This document shows, in pieces, positions 8,591 to 16,737 of a DNA stretch of 34,162 nt; position 1 is the first letter of the stretch, and every line of letters begins with the position of its first letter. The notes beneath the pieces were generated by a model that saw only the letters and a list, made by a program, of their open reading frames with translations, was not told where the DNA came from and did not search any database. Origin of the DNA: an uncultured Marvinbryantia sp. (GTDB taxonomy: Bacteria; Bacillota; Clostridia; Lachnospirales; Lachnospiraceae); the NCBI RefSeq assembly GCF_905201705.1, contig NZ_CAJKOX010000043.1, positions 1-34,162 of the forward strand, given 5' to 3'. A program made the position numbers and the translations under genes.

Positions 8591-8809
8591 ATGGCAAACA
8601 GAGGACTCGATTATACAGCGCTTGTAATTTCCGTAATTGGGGCAATCAACTGGGGTCTGATCGGAATTTTCCGGCTGGATCTGGTGAGATGGATTTTTGG
8701 GGATATGACCTGGATATCCAGACTGATCTATGTGCTGGTCGGTCTCAGCGGGCTGTATCTTCTGAGCTTTTTCGGAAGAGTCGGCAGCAGCGACGAAGTG
8801 CACGCATAG
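8591..8809 (+). CDS. DUF378 family small membrane protein
   Basis: A 72-residue protein with two hydrophobic helices (YTALVISVIGAINWGLIGIF and LIYVLVGLSGLYLLSFF). The NWGL motif is diagnostic of DUF378. AGGAGGTGTTAGG precedes the ATG closely. Its function is unknown. It is divergent from the CmpB gene and upstream of the GTPase-NYN gene, with no clear link to either. Confidence 0.85.
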   Translation: MANRGLDYTALVISVIGAINWGLIGIFRLDLVRWIFGDMTWISRLIYVLVGLSGLYLLSFFGRVGSSDEVHA

Positions 8810-8880
8810 GATTCCGGTCATCGGAGCCTGCCAGGCTTGGCTTTAGCAGATTCATGTATCGACGAACGCCCCTTTCTGTG

Positions 8881-8906
8881 TTATGATAAAGAAAATATTA
8901 TCATAA
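8881..8906. promoter_or_regulatory. Perfect 9-bp inverted repeat, candidate operator
   Basis: TTATGATAA (8881-8889) and TTATCATAA (8898-8906) are exact reverse complements separated by 8 A-rich bases. It sits just upstream of the AAAGGGG ribosome binding site of the GTPase-NYN gene, and promoter-like TATGAT and TATTAT hexamers lie within it. A dimeric repressor could bind here. Confidence 0.5.
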
Positions 8907-8928
8907 ACGACGGAAAGGGGTATTTTCA

Positions 8929-11652
8929 ATGGGAAATCCCTCAGAAAATAAATCAGACAGACAAAACGGGCGTCTGTGCCTTGGCATCCTTGCGCATGTG
9001 GACGCGGGCAAGACCACCCTGGCGGAGAGCATACTGTACCGGCAGGGAAGCATCCGCACCATGGGCAGGGTAGATCACGGCGACGCTTTTCTTGATACCT
9101 ATGAGCTGGAGCGGGCGCGCGGCATTACGATTTTTGCAAAGCAGGCGCTGTTTTCGCTGGGCGACAAGGAGGTGACGCTGCTGGACACGCCTGGGCATGT
9201 CGATTTTTCAGCGGAGATGGAGCGCACCCTGCAGGTGCTGGACTACGCGGTGCTGGTGATCAGCGGTGCGGACGGTGTGCAGGGGCATGTGCAGACGCTG
9301 TGGCGCCTTTTAAAGCAGTATCAGATTCCCGCTTTTTTGTTCGTCAACAAAATGGATCAGCCGGGAACCGACCGGGATCATTTGATGGAGGAACTGAAGA
9401 GCCGTCTGGATGAGCGATGCGTGGATTTTGGCGAGGCATGGGAGAAGCTGCAGGAAAATCTGGTGGTCTGCGATGAAGCGCTGATGGAGAGCTATCTGGA
9501 GGGCAGAGAAATCAATGAGGAGGATATCTGTACGCTGATCCGGGAAAGAAACGTGTTTCCCTGCTATTTTGGCTCTGCGCTTCGGGGTGAGGGCGTGGGG
9601 GAATTTCTGGAAGGACTTTCTGAATATACCGATTATCCGGTCTATCCGGAGGAATTCGGAGCGAAGGTTTTTAAAATTTCCAGAGATGCCCAGGGAAACC
9701 GTCTGACACATATGAAGATAACGGGAGGGGCTCTGAAGGTGAAAATGCCGCTTGTAACCGGAAAGGATGAAGCCGGGGAGATCCTGGAAAAGGTGGATCA
9801 GATACGGCTGTATTCCGGCGCAGGCTACCAGACAGTGAGCGAAGCGGCGGCAGGAAGCGTCTGCGCAGTCACCGGACTGAACCATACGCTGCCAGGTGAC
9901 GGCCTTGGCTGTCAGAAAAACAGCGGCGAGGCGTTTTTAGAGCCGGTGCTTCAGTATAGGGTGCTGCTCCCGGAGGGCTGCGATGTACATGGCGCGCTTT
10001 TGAAAATGCGCCAGCTGGAGGAGGAAGAGCCGACCTTACATATTCTATGGAACGAGTCAGCGCAGGAAATCCATGTGAAGGTTATGGGTGAAATCCAGAC
10101 AGAAATCTTAAAAAGTATGATTTCGGAGCGTTTTGGTCTGGACGTGTCGTTCGGCGCCGGAAGCATTGTCTATAAAGAAACGATCTGCGATGCGGTGGAG
10201 GGGATCGGTCATTTTGAGCCTCTGCGTCATTATGCGGAGGTGCATCTTTTGCTGGAGCCGCTGAAAGCCGGGAGCGGTATGGTCTTTGACACCGCCTGCA
10301 GCGAGGATGCGCTGGACCGGAACTGGCAGCGGCTGATCCTCACCAATCTGCAGGAGAAAGCCCACCGGGGCGTTTTGACCGGGGCGGAGATCACGGATAT
10401 GAAAATTACGCTGTTATCCGGGCGGGCGCACTTAAAGCACACGGAGGGCGGCGATTTCCGGCAGGCAGTCTACCGGGCGGTGCGCCAGGGATTGATGAAC
10501 GCAGAAAGCATACTTTTGGAACCGGTCTATGAGTTCCGGCTGGAGATTCCCACGGACGCGGTGGGACGTGCTATGGCGGATATCACGCGAATGCATGGGA
10601 CGTTTGAGGGACCGGAAACGCAGGGAGCTGTGGCGGTGCTGACCGGAAGTGCGCCGGTTGCAGCCATGCAGGATTACCAGAAGGAGGTTGTCGCTTACAC
10701 GAAAGGCTGCGGACGCCTCTTCTGCAGTCTGAAGGGCTACGAGCCGTGCCATAACCAGGAGGAAGTTATCGCTGCTGTCGGGTACGATCCCGATGCGGAC
10801 ACGGACAACCCCAGCGGCTCGGTGTTTTGCGCGCACGGCGCAGGCTTTTACGTGCCGTGGGATAAGGTGCCGGACTATATGCACCTGGAGCGGGCTTATC
10901 AGCCAAAACGCCAGCTTGAGAGCGGGGAACGGCAGAACGAGGGGACGGACTATGCGGCAGCCGGGCGCAAACTACAGTCCTCTCTGGCGATGGATCAGGA
11001 GCTGGAGGAGATTTTCACCAGAACCTACGGCACCGGAAAAGAGGCGCGCAGCGGTTGGGGACGCAGTCGTTTTACTCCGGCGCGCACGGTGGATCCCGTT
11101 AATGCAAAAAAGCCGCGCAGGGAGCCACCCAAAGAAGAGTATCTGCTGGTGGACGGTTATAATATCATTTTTGCCTGGGAAGAGCTGCGTGAGCTTGCGC
11201 GCATCAATATCGAGAGTGCGCGCGGCAGGCTGATGGATATTTTGTGCAATTACCAGGGCTTCCGAAAAAGTACGGTTATTCTGGTGTTTGACGCCTACAA
11301 GGTGGAGGGCGGAACCGGCTCCGTGCAGAAGTATCATAATATTTATGTGGTGTATACCAGAGAGGCGGAGACGGCGGACCAGTATATTGAAAAAGCGGTG
11401 CATGAGATCAACCCGCAGCATCATGTGACGGTGGCGACATCGGACGCGCTGGAGCAGATGATCATCTGGGGCGCGGGGGCTTCCCGTATGTCGGCGGCAG
11501 GGCTTTTAGAAGAGATCGATGCGGCGAGCACCGAGATCCGTCGGGATTATCTCGGAGGGCAGAAAAGTACCGGAGAGAAGCTGTTTGATAAGCTTCCGGA
11601 GGATCTGGCGAAGCTGATGGAGGATATCCGCCTTGGCAGAAAAAGTTTGTAA
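8929..11652 (+). CDS. TetM/EF-G-like ribosome-associated GTPase fused to a YacP/Rae1-type NYN nuclease domain
   Basis: Residues about 15-690 form a translation-factor GTPase of the ribosomal-protection (TetM/TetO) type: G1 AHVDAGKTT (22-30), G2 RGIT (64-67), G3 DTPGH (86-90), G4 NKMD (140-143). These are followed by the domain II-V layout of EF-G. TetM itself is about 640 residues; this protein has 907. The excess is a linker and, from about 738, a NYN domain beginning YLLVDGYNIIF (D742, N745) with VILVFDAYKVEGG, TREAETADQYIEK and VATSDALEQ. That is the YacP family, whose B. subtilis member Rae1 cleaves mRNA in the ribosomal A site. An A-site-targeting GTPase joined to an A-site nuclease suggests a ribosome-rescue or stress role. 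It should not be called a tetracycline resistance gene without evidence. AAAGGGG lies about 10 bases before the ATG. Confidence 0.85.
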   Translation: MGNPSENKSDRQNGRLCLGILAHVDAGKTTLAESILYRQGSIRTMGRVDHGDAFLDTYELERARGITIFAKQALFSLGDKEVTLLDTPGHVDFSAEMERTLQVLDYAVLVISGADGVQGHVQTLWRLLKQYQIPAFLFVNKMDQPGTDRDHLMEELKSRLDERCVDFGEAWEKLQENLVVCDEALMESYLEGREINEEDICTLIRERNVFPCYFGSALRGEGVGEFLEGLSEYTDYPVYPEEFGAKVFKISRDAQGNRLTHMKITGGALKVKMPLVTGKDEAGEILEKVDQIRLYSGAGYQTVSEAAAGSVCAVTGLNHTLPGDGLGCQKNSGEAFLEPVLQYRVLLPEGCDVHGALLKMRQLEEEEPTLHILWNESAQEIHVKVMGEIQTEILKSMISERFGLDVSFGAGSIVYKETICDAVEGIGHFEPLRHYAEVHLLLEPLKAGSGMVFDTACSEDALDRNWQRLILTNLQEKAHRGVLTGAEITDMKITLLSGRAHLKHTEGGDFRQAVYRAVRQGLMNAESILLEPVYEFRLEIPTDAVGRAMADITRMHGTFEGPETQGAVAVLTGSAPVAAMQDYQKEVVAYTKGCGRLFCSLKGYEPCHNQEEVIAAVGYDPDADTDNPSGSVFCAHGAGFYVPWDKVPDYMHLERAYQPKRQLESGERQNEGTDYAAAGRKLQSSLAMDQELEEIFTRTYGTGKEARSGWGRSRFTPARTVDPVNAKKPRREPPKEEYLLVDGYNIIFAWEELRELARINIESARGRLMDILCNYQGFRKSTVILVFDAYKVEGGTGSVQKYHNIYVVYTREAETADQYIEKAVHEINPQHHVTVATSDALEQMIIWGAGASRMSAAGLLEEIDAASTEIRRDYLGGQKSTGEKLFDKLPEDLAKLMEDIRLGRKSL

Positions 11653-11731
11653 AAGCGGGCGGAAGCATCCAATGCCGGCGAAACACACTGGAAGCGGAGA
11701 TTTTCTGCATTCAAAAGAAAGGAAGAGGAAT

Positions 11732-12277
11732 ATGAGACAGGAAATTTTGGAGTACAACAAACAATTTGTGGCAAACAGAGAATACGAAAAATACCGTGCA
11801 GGGAAATATCCGGAGAAGAAGCTGGCAATTTTGTCCTGTATGGACACCCGCCTCACGGAGCTGCTTCCGGCAGCGCTCGGGCTGAAGAACGGCGACGCCA
11901 AGATCATCAAAAATGCCGGCGCGGTAGTGACCCATCCGTTCGGGAGCGTCGTGCGCAGCCTTCTGGTGGCGATCGTCGAGCTTGGCGTGGAGGAGGTTAT
12001 GGTGATCGGACATACCGACTGCGGCGTGCAGCATATCGACGCGGATCTGATCCTTGGACATCTGCAGCAGCGCGGCATTTCCATGGAGAAGATCGAGATG
12101 CTCAAATACGCCGGAGTGGACTTTGAAAAGTGGCTGTGCGGCTTCAATACCATCCGGGAGTCGGTGGAGGACACCGTGCGGACGCTGCGCGAGCATCCTC
12201 TGATCCCCAGGGATGTGACGATCACCGGCTATATCATGAACACCGAGACGGGAGAGCTGTATCCGGTGGTGGAGTAA
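11732..12277 (+). CDS. Beta-class carbonic anhydrase
   Basis: The 181-residue protein catalyses reversible hydration of CO2 in the cytosol. Zinc ligands are visible as C36 in SCMDTR (with the D38/R40 catalytic dyad), H94 and C97 in GHTDCGV. AGGAAGAGG precedes the ATG at 11732. A longer frame back to 11633 overlaps the previous gene and has no ribosome binding site. It fits the short type II beta-CA subfamily of Firmicutes. Confidence 0.93.
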   Translation: MRQEILEYNKQFVANREYEKYRAGKYPEKKLAILSCMDTRLTELLPAALGLKNGDAKIIKNAGAVVTHPFGSVVRSLLVAIVELGVEEVMVIGHTDCGVQHIDADLILGHLQQRGISMEKIEMLKYAGVDFEKWLCGFNTIRESVEDTVRTLREHPLIPRDVTITGYIMNTETGELYPVVE

Positions 12278-12300
12278 GGAAGGAATGTCGGGTGAATGGG

Positions 12301-12317
12301 TGACGAAATATGTCGAA
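12301..12317 (+). promoter_or_regulatory. Two tandem Spo0A binding boxes (0A boxes)
   Basis: TGACGAA at 12301-12307 and TGTCGAA at 12311-12317 both match the known TGNCGAA consensus, the second perfectly. They are in the same orientation and 10 bp apart, so they lie on the same DNA face. They end 19 bp upstream of the spo0A -35 hexamer, implying autoregulation. Confidence 0.75.
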
Positions 12318-12336
12318 TGTTTACGATGAAATGTTC

Positions 12337-12366
12337 TTGATTATGCGAATCGGATAAAGCTATAAT
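12337..12366 (+). promoter_or_regulatory. sigma-A promoter of spo0A
   Basis: TTGATT (12337-12342) and a perfect TATAAT (12361-12366) are separated by 18 bases, giving a leader of about 30 bases before the TTG start. Confidence 0.75.
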
Positions 12367-12402
12367 AGCTGTAATGATTGGAAATAATTGGAGGACAGAC
12401 TG

Positions 12403-13200
12403 TTGGAAAAATTACATGTTGCAATCGCAGACGACAATGAGAGAATGGTGCAGCTGCTCGACAGCATTGTCAGCAGCGATAAAGATTTAGAGGTAGTGGG
12501 GAGGGCCGGAAACGGCGAGGACCTTGTAAATATTATCCGGCAGAAGGAACCGGACGTTGTGCTTCTCGACATTATTATGCCGAAGGTGGATGGACTGAGT
12601 GTGATGCAGAAAGTCAACCAGGATAACGCGATCAAGAAGCGCCCGGCGTTTATTGTGATCACGGCGATCGGGCAGGAAAAGATCACTGAGGACGCCTTTG
12701 AACTTGGCGCTGATTATTACATATTAAAGCCGTTTGACAACGAGATGGTGCTGAACCGGATCAAGCATGTCCGTAAGGAACGCGAGCGCAATTTTGCGGA
12801 GGTGCGCAAGGTGAACGCTTACGAGAGCAAGAGCGAGTACATGGAACGCAATCTGGAGACGGACGTCACAAACATCATCCACGAGATCGGCGTTCCGGCG
12901 CATATCAAGGGCTACCAATATCTGCGGGATGCGATCATCATGTCAGTGAACGATATGGAGATGCTTAATTCCATCACCAAGATCCTGTACCCGATGATCG
13001 CGAAGAAGCACCAGACGACGCCGAGCCGCGTGGAACGCGCCATCCGTCATGCGATCGAGGTGGCGTGGAGCCGCGGAAAGATGGATACCATCGACGAGCT
13101 GTTCGGCTACACGGTGAACGGTGGGAAGGGCAAGCCGACAAATTCGGAATTTATCGCGCTGATCGCCGACAAGGTGCGCCTGGAGTACAAGAACCGCTAG
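12403..13200 (+). CDS. spo0A: Sporulation master response regulator Spo0A
   Basis: The 265-residue protein has an N-terminal receiver domain (acidic pair in IADDNER, phospho-acceptor D56 in VVLLDIIMPK, conserved K in ILKPFDN) and a C-terminal Spo0A DNA-binding domain. The latter contains the recognition-helix segment TTPSRVERAIRHAIEVAWSRG. The start is TTG at 12403, because GGAGG lies 8-9 bases upstream and the resulting MEKLHVAIADDNER matches clostridial Spo0A N-termini. Phosphorylated Spo0A commits the cell to sporulation. In many Clostridia spoIVB is immediately upstream; here carbonic anhydrase is instead. Confidence 0.97.
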   Translation: MEKLHVAIADDNERMVQLLDSIVSSDKDLEVVGRAGNGEDLVNIIRQKEPDVVLLDIIMPKVDGLSVMQKVNQDNAIKKRPAFIVITAIGQEKITEDAFELGADYYILKPFDNEMVLNRIKHVRKERERNFAEVRKVNAYESKSEYMERNLETDVTNIIHEIGVPAHIKGYQYLRDAIIMSVNDMEMLNSITKILYPMIAKKHQTTPSRVERAIRHAIEVAWSRGKMDTIDELFGYTVNGGKGKPTNSEFIALIADKVRLEYKNR

Positions 13201-13233
13201 AAAAGACATACAAAAGAGAATGGAGCTTAAAAT

Positions 13234-14448
13234 ATGGTAGCAGTTTATTTGTCGCCGCTGTACATGCTCTGGAACATTGTTCAGCTTGTCTGGATCATGC
13301 GCTGGATGCAGGCGTGCCACGGGATTTTCCGGACGGTGGCGGCGCGGACGATTGTGGTACTTGTTTATATGTTTTTTGCGATGAGCCTGCTGGTTGCTTT
13401 TTTTCTGCCGGCTTCCAGGCTGCAGCGGGTGATGAAGCTGATCAGCAATTACTGGCTCGGCGTGCTGCTTTATATGACGATGACGATCGGTGCGGCGTTG
13501 ATTCTGCATTTTATTCTGTATCGGATCTCTTTTGGAAAAAAGGCTTTGCTGTTTTCCAGGGGCGGTTCGGTGATCACCGGGGCAGTCTGCGCGGTGATCG
13601 TACTTGCGGTGAGCATTTACGGGATGATAAACGCGCGTACGATTCGCATGACGCGCTATGAGGTGACGATCGACAAGCCCTGTGAGGGGTTAAAGCAGCC
13701 GCTTCGCATTGCGCTGGTGGCGGATCTGCATCTCGGCTACAACATCAGCAACGGCAGCATGAAAACGATGGTGGAAAAGATCAATGCCGAAAATCCCGAT
13801 CTGGTGGTGATCGCCGGGGATATTTTCGACAATCAGTATGAGGCGCTGGAGGATCCCGAAGAGCTGGCGCAGATCCTCTCAGGTCTTCAGAGCAGGTACG
13901 GGGTCTACGCCTGCTATGGAAACCATGATATCGAGGAGCCGATCCTGGCGGGCTTTACATTTGCCTCGAAGGAGAAAAAGCAGAGCGATCCGCGCATGGA
14001 TGCACTGCTTAAAAAGGCGGACATAAAGCTTCTGCGGGATGAGGGAGTGCTGATCGACGATCTGTTTTATGTGTACGGCAGACCGGACTATGAGCGTCCG
14101 GGGCGCGGCATCGAGGTGCGCAAAACGCCCGCGGAGATCACGGCGGATATGGACAATTCCAGGCCGATCCTGGTGATCGATCACGAGCCGCGCGAGCTGC
14201 AGGAGCTTGCCGACGCAGGCGTGGATCTGGATCTCAGCGGTCACACCCACGACGGACAGGTATTCCCGGCAAATATCATTACGGACCTTAAGTGGGAAAA
14301 TTCCTGCGGTTATCTGAAAAAAGATAATATGCACAGCATCGTCACCTCCGGCATCGGCGTGTTCGGCCCGTTCATGCGGGTAGGGACGAAATCAGAAATC
14401 TGTATCATAGATGTAAACTTTGCGAACGACTTTGCGAACGGCGTGTAA
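13234..14448 (+). CDS. Membrane-anchored calcineurin-like metallophosphoesterase
   Basis: About four hydrophobic helices occupy residues 1-130, followed by a phosphoesterase domain with the whole metal-binding set: VADLHLG, VIAGDIFDN, YGNHDIE, DHEP and SGHTHDGQ. The total is 404 residues, similar to YkuE/YaeI-type enzymes with an extra membrane module. The domain order suggests the active site sits at the membrane surface. The substrate cannot be read from sequence. The gene begins 33 bases after spo0A with a poor ribosome binding site (GGAG 8-9 bases upstream) and may be co-transcribed with it. Confidence 0.88.
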   Translation: MVAVYLSPLYMLWNIVQLVWIMRWMQACHGIFRTVAARTIVVLVYMFFAMSLLVAFFLPASRLQRVMKLISNYWLGVLLYMTMTIGAALILHFILYRISFGKKALLFSRGGSVITGAVCAVIVLAVSIYGMINARTIRMTRYEVTIDKPCEGLKQPLRIALVADLHLGYNISNGSMKTMVEKINAENPDLVVIAGDIFDNQYEALEDPEELAQILSGLQSRYGVYACYGNHDIEEPILAGFTFASKEKKQSDPRMDALLKKADIKLLRDEGVLIDDLFYVYGRPDYERPGRGIEVRKTPAEITADMDNSRPILVIDHEPRELQELADAGVDLDLSGHTHDGQVFPANIITDLKWENSCGYLKKDNMHSIVTSGIGVFGPFMRVGTKSEICIIDVNFANDFANGV

Positions 14449-14464
14449 ATAGCGCCGTTTTTTT
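14437..14464 (+). terminator. Intrinsic terminator overlapping the metallophosphoesterase stop codon
   Basis: AACGGCG (14437-14443) pairs with CGCCGTT (14453-14459) around a 9-base loop and runs into seven Ts. The stop codon lies in the loop region, so the hairpin uses the last codons of the gene. Confidence 0.85.
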
Positions 14465-14465
14465 G

Positions 14466-14494
14466 TTGCTCTTTTTGGAGAATGGGGTTATACT
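14466..14494 (+). promoter_or_regulatory. Putative sigma-A promoter of glgA
   Basis: TTGCTC (14466-14471) and TATACT (14489-14494) are 17 bases apart, directly after the upstream terminator and 35 bases before the glgA start. Confidence 0.5.
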
Positions 14495-14529
14495 TAACTA
14501 TATTATTACAACTTTTACGGGAGGTTTTC

Positions 14530-15966
14530 ATGAAGAAGGTACTTTTTGTGGCATCGGAGGGTGTTCCGTTTATCAAGACCGGCGGATTGGCAGACGTAGT
14601 GGGTTCTCTGCCGAAATATCTCAGCAAGGAAGAGTTTGACGTGCGTGTGATTCTTCCGAAATACCTGTGTATGCGCGAGGATTTAAAAGAGAGTCTGAAT
14701 TATGTGTCTCATTTTTATATGGATCTTGGCTGGAGAAGCCAGTATGTGGGAATCCTAGAGACAGTGTACGACGGCATCCAGTTTTATTTCATCGACAACG
14801 AATACTACTTTGCGGGCATGAAGCCGTATGGGAATATTTATGAGGATATCGAGAAATTTGCATTTTTCTCGAAGGCGGCGCTGTCGGCGCTTCCGGTGAT
14901 CGGCTTCCAGCCGGATATCGTGCACTGTCACGACTGGCAGACCGGACTGATCCCGGTATTTTTAAAGGATAAGTTCCGTGAGGGCGAGTTTTTTGCAAAC
15001 ATGAAGTCGATCATGACGATACACAACCTGAAATTCCAGGGCGTGTGGGATATGAACACCGTGAAAAACATCACGGGACTGCCGGACTATTACTTCACGC
15101 CGGACAAGCTGGAGGCATACGGGGACGCAAACTATCTCAAGGGCGGTCTGGTATATGCTGACGCGCTCACCACGGTAAGCCCGACTTATGCAGAGGAAAT
15201 CAAGACGCCGTTCTACGGGGAAAATCTGGACGGTCTGATGAAGGCGCGTGCGCATGATCTGCGCGGCATCGTAAATGGGATCGATTATGAGGAATACAAT
15301 CCGGAAACGGACAAAATGATCACGGCAAACTACAATGCGCGCAATTTCCGCAAGGAAAAGGTGAAAAATAAGATTGCTCTGCAGAAGGAGCTGGGACTTG
15401 CGCAGAATGAAAAAACGTTTATGATCGGTATCGTTTCCCGTCTGACCGACCAGAAGGGCTTCGATCTCATCAATTATATGATGGAAGAAATGTGCCAGCA
15501 GGATTGGCAGATCGTGGCACTCGGCACCGGCGAGGAGCGCTATGAGAATATGTTCCGTCATTTTGCATGGAAGTATCCGGACAAGGTGTCAGCTAATATT
15601 TACTACTCCGAGGCAATGTCTCACAAGGTATATGCGGCCTGTGATGCGTTCCTTATGCCGTCGCTCTTTGAGCCGTGCGGTCTGAGCCAGCTTATGAGCC
15701 TGCGGTACGGCACACTCCCGATCGTGCGCGAGACGGGCGGTCTGAAGGATACCGTGGAGCCGTACAACGAGTACGAGGGCACCGGTACTGGCTTCAGTTT
15801 CCGGAATTACAATGCGCATGAGATGTACAACACCATACGTTATGCCCATTCTGTTTATGTGGACAAGAGACGTGAGTGGAACAGGCTGGTCGACCGCGCA
15901 ATGGCGGCGGACTTTTCCTGGAAGACATCGGCGGATCAGTACGCGGAGCTGTATAACTGGCTGTAA
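14530..15966 (+). CDS. glgA: Glycogen synthase (ADP-glucose type)
   Basis: The 478-residue GT5-family enzyme transfers glucose from ADP-glucose to the growing alpha-1,4-glucan. The substrate-binding motif KTGGLADVVGSLP is at about 16-28. HDWQTGLIP, the second-domain SRLTDQKGFDL and the C-terminal PSLFEPCGLSQL are standard. GGGAGG is 6-7 bases upstream of the ATG. No other glg gene is adjacent, so it is not in a full glycogen operon here; glycogen storage often accompanies clostridial sporulation. Confidence 0.96.
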   Translation: MKKVLFVASEGVPFIKTGGLADVVGSLPKYLSKEEFDVRVILPKYLCMREDLKESLNYVSHFYMDLGWRSQYVGILETVYDGIQFYFIDNEYYFAGMKPYGNIYEDIEKFAFFSKAALSALPVIGFQPDIVHCHDWQTGLIPVFLKDKFREGEFFANMKSIMTIHNLKFQGVWDMNTVKNITGLPDYYFTPDKLEAYGDANYLKGGLVYADALTTVSPTYAEEIKTPFYGENLDGLMKARAHDLRGIVNGIDYEEYNPETDKMITANYNARNFRKEKVKNKIALQKELGLAQNEKTFMIGIVSRLTDQKGFDLINYMMEEMCQQDWQIVALGTGEERYENMFRHFAWKYPDKVSANIYYSEAMSHKVYAACDAFLMPSLFEPCGLSQLMSLRYGTLPIVRETGGLKDTVEPYNEYEGTGTGFSFRNYNAHEMYNTIRYAHSVYVDKRREWNRLVDRAMAADFSWKTSADQYAELYNWL

Positions 15967-15988
15967 AAAATAAAATATGAATAGAAAA

Positions 15989-16044
15989 CCCTCCTTGAAG
16001 ACATACTGGTAAAGTAACGATATGTTGACAAGGAGGGCTTTTTT
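15989..16044 (+). terminator. glgA terminator hairpin whose 3' arm contains the next gene's Shine-Dalgarno
   Basis: CCCTCCTTG (15989-15997) pairs perfectly with CAAGGAGGG (16029-16037), followed by CTTTTTT and then the ATG at 16045. Inner arms ACATA (16001-16005) and TATGT (16021-16025) also pair. The 3' arm is the AAGGAGGG ribosome binding site of the small coat gene, so a read-through transcript would hide that site. Confidence 0.7.
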
Positions 16045-16230
16045 ATGGCAGAATTATCAGAACTCGATTTGCAGAACCTGCGCCACCTGATCGGCGGATT
16101 TTCCACCACACACTGTAAAATGACGGCGTATGCTTCTCAGGCAACCGACCCGGCAGTAAAGCAGTTTTTCCAGAAATCCGCGCAGAGCGCGATGGAATCC
16201 AAGCAGCAGCTTATGGGATTTTTACAGTAG
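16045..16230 (+). CDS. Small CotF-like/spore-coat-type protein, 61 aa
   Basis: A short helical protein (LDLQNLRHLIGGFSTTHCKMTAYASQATDPAVKQFFQKSAQSA). It resembles the N-terminal half of CotF-type coat proteins and is paired with a clear CotF-like gene 13 bases downstream. The start is fixed by AAGGAGGG 7 bases upstream. A mother-cell coat component is likely but inferred. Confidence 0.65.
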   Translation: MAELSELDLQNLRHLIGGFSTTHCKMTAYASQATDPAVKQFFQKSAQSAMESKQQLMGFLQ

Positions 16231-16243
16231 GAGGGAAGCAAAC

Positions 16244-16495
16244 ATGGACGAGAAAACAATGGTATCCGATACCCTCGCAGGTATCAACGGCGAATTAGTG
16301 CGCTACGGCGAGATGATCCCGCAGACAGAAAACAAAGAGCTGAAACAGACACTCAAACAGATCCGCAACCAGTGCGAGATGTCCCAGGAGGAGATCTATC
16401 AGATCGCGCGGAGCAAGCAGTATTATGTTCCGGCGGCAAAGGCGACCGCGGAAGAGGTTGCGCACGTAAAATCCATTCTGACACAGATGGGCTAA
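16244..16495 (+). CDS. Spore coat protein, CotF family
   Basis: The 83-residue protein matches the clostridial CotF pattern: MDEKTMVSDTLAGINGELVRYG, then LKQTLKQIRNQCEMSQEEIYQIARSKQYYVPA. This is a ferritin-like pair of helices ending in a Y-Y-x-P-A motif. GGAGGG precedes the ATG by 7 bases, and it is co-transcribed with the preceding small gene. Clostridia often carry such short paired CotF genes. Confidence 0.8.
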   Translation: MDEKTMVSDTLAGINGELVRYGEMIPQTENKELKQTLKQIRNQCEMSQEEIYQIARSKQYYVPAAKATAEEVAHVKSILTQMG

Positions 16496-16606
16496 GCTGG
16501 GGCGACTGTCCGGAGCTGGGTACTGTTCACGCCAGCCTTAAATACCTGCTGCGACGCGAAGTTGGTCCGGTGGGTTTGAGACGTGAGAACGTGATTCAGG
16601 TACAAG

Positions 16607-16690
16607 TATGACACATCCGTTTCTGAAAGATGGGGAACGGCGGAATATGACACAGGTTTCCCCTTGCTTATTACGGAAATCTGTGTCATA
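16607..16690 (+). repeat. Long hairpin with a flanking direct repeat in a 240-bp noncoding gap
   Basis: TATGACACAG (16646-16655) and CTGTGTCATA (16681-16690) are perfect inverted arms. The adjoining GTTTCC (16656-16661) and GGAAAT (16675-16680) extend the stem to 16 pairs with one G-T, around a 13-base loop. TATGACACA also occurs at 16607-16615 in direct orientation. No T-run follows. The rest of 16496-16737 holds nothing I can name. Confidence 0.55.
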
Positions 16691-16737
16691 CTGTACATAG
16701 GGAAAGAAACTTTGCAAAAAAGGGGGTCGTGGCTAAA

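Noticed and set aside
8929..11652. Calling this gene a tetracycline resistance determinant (tetM/tetO)
   Set aside because: It is only TetM-like, is about 270 residues longer because of the NYN fusion, and sits in core-looking DNA without mobile-element context.
11506..12225. 239-codon minus-strand frame across the carbonic anhydrase gene
   Set aside because: Serine-rich low-information shadow opposite a gene with all zinc ligands.
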